From assembly GCA_026400595.1 (NCBI GenBank), contig JAPLOT010000341.1:1-8370 (forward strand): 8,370 nucleotides of DNA, given 5' to 3'. The notes below the pieces were generated by a model. It was not told the origin of the DNA, made no database searches, and was given only the letters and a program-made list of their open reading frames with translations. Source of the stretch: Alphaproteobacteria bacterium. GTDB taxonomy: Bacteria > Pseudomonadota > Alphaproteobacteria > Rhizobiales > Aestuariivirgaceae. This document shows, piece by piece, positions 4,588 to 8,370 of this stretch. Each line of letters starts with the position of its first letter. Positions within the stretch are counted from its first letter, which is position 1. The translations under genes were made by a program, and so were the position numbers.

Positions 4588-6666
4588 ATGGCAAAGCAGA
4601 TCAAGCTCGCCGCCGACATCGGCGGCACCTTCACCGATATCGTGCTCGAATCCGGCGCCAAGCGCTGGAGCGGCAAGGTTCTCACAACGACGGCGGCGCC
4701 GGAACTTGGCGTGATCGAGGGCATCCGGCTGGTGCTCGAGCAGTCCGGGCTGACACCTGCCGACGTGGGCGTCTTCATTCACGGGACGACATTGGCCACC
4801 AATGCGCTGATCGAGCGCAAGGGTGCCAGGACGGCCTTCGTCACCACCGAAGGCTTCCGCGACATTCTCGAGCAGGGCTACGAGAAGCGCTTCGACCATT
4901 ACGACCTGATGATCGACCGGCCACAACCGCTGGCGCCGCGCACCCTGCGCTTCACGTTGCGCGAGAGACTGTCGGCAGACGGCGAAGTCTTGATCCCGCT
5001 GGACGAAAGCCAGGTCGATGCCCTGGCAGCACGGATCATCGCCGAAGACGCAAAGGCCGTGGCCGTCGGCTTCCTTCATGCCTATGCCCATGACGCGCAT
5101 GAGCGGCGCGTGCGGGAACTCCTGCAGCGGCGCCTTCCGAAAGACGTCACCATCTGCATCTCCAGCGAGGTGGCCCCCGAGATCCGCGAATACGAGCGAT
5201 TCTCGACCACGGTCGCCAACGCCTATGTGCGCCCGCTGATGGCAGGCTACCTGCACCGCCTGCGCGACGAGCTGCAGGACATGGGGCTCAAGGCGCCGCT
5301 GTTCCTGATGATGTCGGGCGGCGGGTTGACCACGCTCGAAACGGCGGCGCGCTTCCCAATCCGCCTCGTCGAATCCGGACCGGCGGGCGGGGCGATTCTC
5401 GCCAGCCAGATCGCCGGCGAATGCGCGCTGAATGAGGTCCTCTCCTTCGACATGGGCGGCACCACCGCCAAGATCTGCCTGCTGAAGGACGGCGAGCCCG
5501 AACGCGCGCGCAAGTTCGAGATTGCCCGCGCCTATCGCGACATGAAGGGGTCGGGCACGCCAGTCCGCATCCCGGTGATCGAGATGGTCGAGATCGGCGC
5601 CGGCGGTGGGTCTATCGCGCGCGTCGACAGGCTGGGCCGCATCACCGTGGGTCCCGACAGCGCGGGGTCGACGCCAGGGCCTGTCTGCTACGGTCGTGGC
5701 GGAACCGAACCTGCCGTGACCGATGCCAATCTGGCGCTCGGCAAGATCGACCCCGCCTATTTCGCCGGCGGCAAGATCGCGCTCGATGAGAGGAGCGCAC
5801 GCCAGGCCTTGCAAAGGAACGTCGGCGACAAGCTCTCCTTGAAGGATTTCTGGCCCGCGGCCGGCGTGACGGAGATCGTGGAAGAGAACATGGCGAATGC
5901 CGCGCGCGTCCATGCGATCGAGCTGGGCCGCGACATCACGGCCTGCACCATGATCGCCTTCGGCGGCGGCGCGCCGCTGCACGCCTGCCGTCTCGCGGAA
6001 AAAGTCGGCGTCACGACGGTGATCGTGCCCAAGGGCGCGGGGGTCGGCTCCGCCATCGGCTTCCTGCGTGCACCCGTGGCCTATGAAATCACCCGAAGTG
6101 CGGTGACATCGCTCGAAAGCTTCGATGCCCGAAGGGTCAACCGCTTGCTCGACAGCATGACGCGCGACGCCCGCGTCGTGGTGGAACCCGCGCTCGCCGG
6201 CGCAAAGGCCAGTGTGCAGATCATCGCCGATTGCCGCTATGTCGGACAGGGTCATGAAATCCGGGTGAGCGTGCCTGTCCGCAAGTTGAGCGACGCCGAT
6301 GGCAAGAGACTGAAGGCCGCCTTCGAGAAGACCTATGAGCAGGTCTACGGGCTTCGCATTCCCAACCAGGAGGTGGAAGCCATCACCTGGTCCGTCACCG
6401 TATCGTCGAAGACGGAGAAGCCCAAGCGTGCCGCCCGGGCCGCCCGCCGAGCGGCGCCTCAGCCCCGCTCGCGCCGCACCATCTACGATCCGGCCTTGGG
6501 CAAGCAGGTCAATGCCCCGGTCTACTGGCGCTTCGACATGAAGCCGGGGGCAAGCATCCACGGACCGGCCATCATCGCGGAAGACGAAACCTCGACCATC
6601 GTCGGCGCCCGCTTCGGCGCCACCATCAACAGCCTCGGCTACATCGTCATGGAGCGCAGGTCATGA
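4588..6666 (+). CDS. hyuA: HyuA subunit of the ATP-dependent hydantoinase/oxoprolinase family
   Basis: A 692-residue protein matching the A subunit of N-methylhydantoinase, 5-oxoprolinase and related carboxylases, which use ATP to activate a cyclic amide or carbonyl substrate. The N-terminal nucleotide-fold motif ADIGGTFTD is at residues 9-17, HGTTLATNALIERKG at 65-79, SGGG at 243-246, VESGPAGG at 261-268, and the second phosphate-binding motif SFDMGGTTAKI at 286-296. Further family blocks are EIGAGGGSIA (335-344), DSAGSTPGPVCYGRGG (357-372) and FGGGAPLHA (458-466). Residues 611-630 form a basic Ala/Arg/Lys-rich linker before the C-terminal domain. The ATG at 4588 is chosen because the family begins a few residues before the ADIGG motif; an in-frame TTG at 4561 would add nine poorly conserved residues and lies in the palindrome. 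No Shine-Dalgarno sequence precedes 4588. The gene overlaps hyuB by 4 bp (ATGA), so the subunits are translationally coupled. The substrate is unknown; the neighbouring kynureninase suggests an indole-derived lactam, which is inference. Confidence 0.93.
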   Translation: MAKQIKLAADIGGTFTDIVLESGAKRWSGKVLTTTAAPELGVIEGIRLVLEQSGLTPADVGVFIHGTTLATNALIERKGARTAFVTTEGFRDILEQGYEKRFDHYDLMIDRPQPLAPRTLRFTLRERLSADGEVLIPLDESQVDALAARIIAEDAKAVAVGFLHAYAHDAHERRVRELLQRRLPKDVTICISSEVAPEIREYERFSTTVANAYVRPLMAGYLHRLRDELQDMGLKAPLFLMMSGGGLTTLETAARFPIRLVESGPAGGAILASQIAGECALNEVLSFDMGGTTAKICLLKDGEPERARKFEIARAYRDMKGSGTPVRIPVIEMVEIGAGGGSIARVDRLGRITVGPDSAGSTPGPVCYGRGGTEPAVTDANLALGKIDPAYFAGGKIALDERSARQALQRNVGDKLSLKDFWPAAGVTEIVEENMANAARVHAIELGRDITACTMIAFGGGAPLHACRLAEKVGVTTVIVPKGAGVGSAIGFLRAPVAYEITRSAVTSLESFDARRVNRLLDSMTRDARVVVEPALAGAKASVQIIADCRYVGQGHEIRVSVPVRKLSDADGKRLKAAFEKTYEQVYGLRIPNQEVEAITWSVTVSSKTEKPKRAARAARRAAPQPRSRRTIYDPALGKQVNAPVYWRFDMKPGASIHGPAIIAEDETSTIVGARFGATINSLGYIVMERRS

Positions 6667-8336
6667 GCAAGTCCGCCCTCGACGCCATCCGCACGCAGGT
6701 CATGTGGAACCGCCTGATCGCGGTGGTGGAAGAACAGGCGCAGTCCCTGCTGCGCACCGCATTCGGCACCATCACCCGCGAGGCCGGCGATCTGTCGGCC
6801 GGCGTCTACGACACGTCGGGCAACATGATCGCCCAGGCCATGACCGGGACGCCTGGCCACGTGAACACCATGGCGACGGCGGTTGCGCATTTCTTCAAGC
6901 ATTTCCCGCAATCGACCATGAAGCCGGGCGATGTCTACGTCACGAACGATCCCTGGCTCGGGACCGGCCACCTCTTCGACTACGTGGTGATGACGCCGGT
7001 CTTTCTGAAGAAGAAACTCGTCGCATTCTTCGCCTCCACCTGCCATGTCATCGACGTGGGCGGCGTCGGCATGTCGGCCAAGGCCAATTCCTCCTTCGAA
7101 GAGGGCACGCTCATTCCGCACATGAAGATGCGCAAGGAAGGCGTGCTGAACGAGGAGCTGATCGGCATCATTCTCGCCAATTCGCGCAATCCGGTGGAAG
7201 TGCGGGGCGACCTGCTCTCGCTCATCAGCGCCAACGACACCGGCGCCCGCCGCCTGCTTTCGATGATGGAAGAGTTCAACCTCGCCTCCATCGAACCGCT
7301 GGCTCGCCACATCCTGACGCAGTCCGAGAGGGGTGCGCGCGAGGCCATCAAGGCGCTGCCGGACGGCGAGTGGACCTATGACATGCCGCTCGACGGCTAC
7401 GAGCGGCCGATCCTCATCAAGTCGAAGCTCACGATACGCCGCGGCAGGATCACCATCGACTTCTCGGGCTCGTCGCCCGCCTCCATCCACGGCATCAACA
7501 GCCCGCGCACCTATACCCATGCCTATTCCGTCTTCGGCCTCAAGGCGGTGATCGCGCCGCATGTCCCCAACAACATCGGCTCGCTGTCCTGCTTCGATCT
7601 CGTGACCGAATCGGGCACCTGCGTGGATCCCACCCGTCCATCGCCCGTCACGGCACGGCATGTGATCGGCCAGATGCTGGCCGACTGCACTTTCGGCTGC
7701 CTCGCCCAGGCGCTGCCCGGCAAGGTGCAGGCCGAAAGCGCCGGATCCATCTGGATCCTGGGGCTGAACAGCGCGCATGGCCGCGTGCCGGCGGAAGAGA
7801 CGGCGAAGGCCAAGTATTTCGGCGTCATCAACATCGGACTCGGCGGCATCGGCGGCAGGCCGGGCAAGGACGGGCTATCGACCATGGCCTTCCCGTCGGG
7901 CGTGGGCACCATTCCGGTCGAAATCACCGAGACGCAGTGCCCACTCTATTTCAAGCGCAAGGAGTACCTTCCCGACTCCGGCGGTGCCGGCGAGTTCCGC
8001 GGCGGCCTCTCGCAGACCATCGAGATCGCCAACCGCGAGGCGGCACCCTTCACCATCTCGGCCGCCACCTTCGACCGCATCCACAATCCGGCGCAGGGGC
8101 GCGACGGCGGCAGTCCGGGGCGCAAAGGCCTGGCGCGCTATGGGTCCGGCAAGCCGATCCCCGACAAGGGCATCCATGTCATTCCCACCGGCGACAGCCT
8201 GGTGGTGGAGCTCCCAGGCGGCGGCGGCTTCGGCGATCCCCTGAAGCGCGACCGCGAAGCCGTGGCGCAGGACCTCAAGGCAGGCCTCGTTACCGCCGCA
8301 GGCGTACGCCGCGACTATGGCCATGAACCGGCCTGA
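6663..8336 (+). CDS. hyuB: HyuB subunit of the ATP-dependent hydantoinase/oxoprolinase family
   Basis: A 557-residue partner of HyuA, of typical length for bacterial HyuB. Conserved blocks are RTAFGTITREAGDLSAGVYD at 31-50, GTPGHV at 62-67, NDPWLGTGHLFD at 95-106 and HVIDVGGVG at 128-136, whose Asp and His residues are strongly conserved in the family. Also present are ANDTGARRL at 190-198, DFSGSSPASIHGINSP at 266-281, PDSGGAGEFRGG at 437-448 and the C-terminal PGGGGFGDP at 518-526. In this family A and B subunits assemble into one cytoplasmic enzyme, with A binding nucleotide; substrate choice is not readable from motifs. The start at 6663 overlaps the hyuA stop and has GGAG at 6651-6654 as a ribosome-binding site, 8 bases upstream. 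The 3' end overlaps the start of a probable regulator gene in another frame. The gene appears complete. Confidence 0.93.
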   Translation: MSKSALDAIRTQVMWNRLIAVVEEQAQSLLRTAFGTITREAGDLSAGVYDTSGNMIAQAMTGTPGHVNTMATAVAHFFKHFPQSTMKPGDVYVTNDPWLGTGHLFDYVVMTPVFLKKKLVAFFASTCHVIDVGGVGMSAKANSSFEEGTLIPHMKMRKEGVLNEELIGIILANSRNPVEVRGDLLSLISANDTGARRLLSMMEEFNLASIEPLARHILTQSERGAREAIKALPDGEWTYDMPLDGYERPILIKSKLTIRRGRITIDFSGSSPASIHGINSPRTYTHAYSVFGLKAVIAPHVPNNIGSLSCFDLVTESGTCVDPTRPSPVTARHVIGQMLADCTFGCLAQALPGKVQAESAGSIWILGLNSAHGRVPAEETAKAKYFGVINIGLGGIGGRPGKDGLSTMAFPSGVGTIPVEITETQCPLYFKRKEYLPDSGGAGEFRGGLSQTIEIANREAAPFTISAATFDRIHNPAQGRDGGSPGRKGLARYGSGKPIPDKGIHVIPTGDSLVVELPGGGGFGDPLKRDREAVAQDLKAGLVTAAGVRRDYGHEPA

Positions 8337-8370
8337 ACCCACCATTGCCCTGGGACAGCGCATCAAGGCG
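8323..8370 (+). CDS. Probable XRE-family transcriptional regulator, N-terminal fragment
   Basis: An open frame starting at ATG 8323, or at an in-frame ATG two codons earlier at 8317, runs to the window edge and gives MNRPEPTIALGQRIKA. The LGQRIKA stretch is typical of the first helix of XRE-type helix-turn-helix regulators, many of which in catabolic clusters carry a C-terminal cupin sensor domain. It is in a different frame from hyuB and overlaps its last 14 bases, so translation is probably coupled to hyuB. No clear Shine-Dalgarno sequence is seen. The call rests on 16 residues and position; the cupin domain cannot be seen. If right, it is the natural candidate regulator of the divergent region at 4504-4587. 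Confidence 0.5.
   Translation, partial: MNRPEPTIALGQRIKA

Noticed and set aside
4513..6561. A 682-codon open frame on the minus strand opposite nearly all of hyuA
   Set aside because: The plus strand encodes a textbook HyuA with all motifs. The antisense product is rich in Asp, His, Gly, Arg and Ala without recognisable motifs, the typical mirror of GC-rich codon use.
6639..7778. A 379-codon minus-strand open frame opposite hyuB
   Set aside because: It is antisense to the conserved HyuB blocks, with His/Asp/Arg/Gly-rich composition and no motifs.

Overview
The window is GC-rich, densely coded chromosomal DNA with short intergenic gaps and stop/start overlaps. Its gene families (a Liv-type ABC importer, HyuA/HyuB, a kynureninase and probably an XRE regulator) fit an alphaproteobacterium, perhaps of the rhizobial lineage. 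That placement rests on style and family resemblance; there is no rRNA or other marker gene here.

Layout. A minus-strand block runs from 4503 down to the left edge: a kynureninase (3268-4503), a VOC-like/bicupin fusion protein (2146-3255), a periplasmic branched-chain-amino-acid-type solute-binding protein (842-2044), a LivG-type ATPase (29-802), and the first codons of what is probably a LivF-type ATPase (1-32, cut by the edge). A plus-strand block runs from 4588 to the right edge: HyuA (4588-6666) and HyuB (6663-8336) of the ATP-dependent hydantoinase/oxoprolinase family, then the first 16 codons of a probable XRE-type regulator (8323-8370, cut by the edge). The blocks diverge from an 84-bp gap holding three TTGCAA boxes, two of which form a perfect 16-bp palindrome. 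No noncoding stretch exceeds about 100 bp, and no RNA genes, mobile elements or CRISPR arrays were seen.

How it may work together. The picture is a catabolic island: an ABC importer brings in an amino-acid-like or aromatic compound, HyuAB opens a cyclic amide at the cost of ATP, the kynureninase-family enzyme cleaves a kynurenine-like side chain, and the bicupin acts as an oxygenase, isomerase or sensor. The usual partners of kynureninase in tryptophan breakdown (tryptophan 2,3-dioxygenase and kynurenine formamidase) are absent from the window, and the pairing with HyuAB is unusual, so the true substrate is open. The shared divergent promoter region and the regulator start just after hyuB suggest joint control.

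At RNA level, a 10-bp hairpin with a GCGA tetraloop sits between the binding-protein and livG genes and contains the only purine-rich stretch before the livG start. Both divergent first genes lack a Shine-Dalgarno sequence and have candidate -10 elements placed so that transcription would begin at or next to the start codon.
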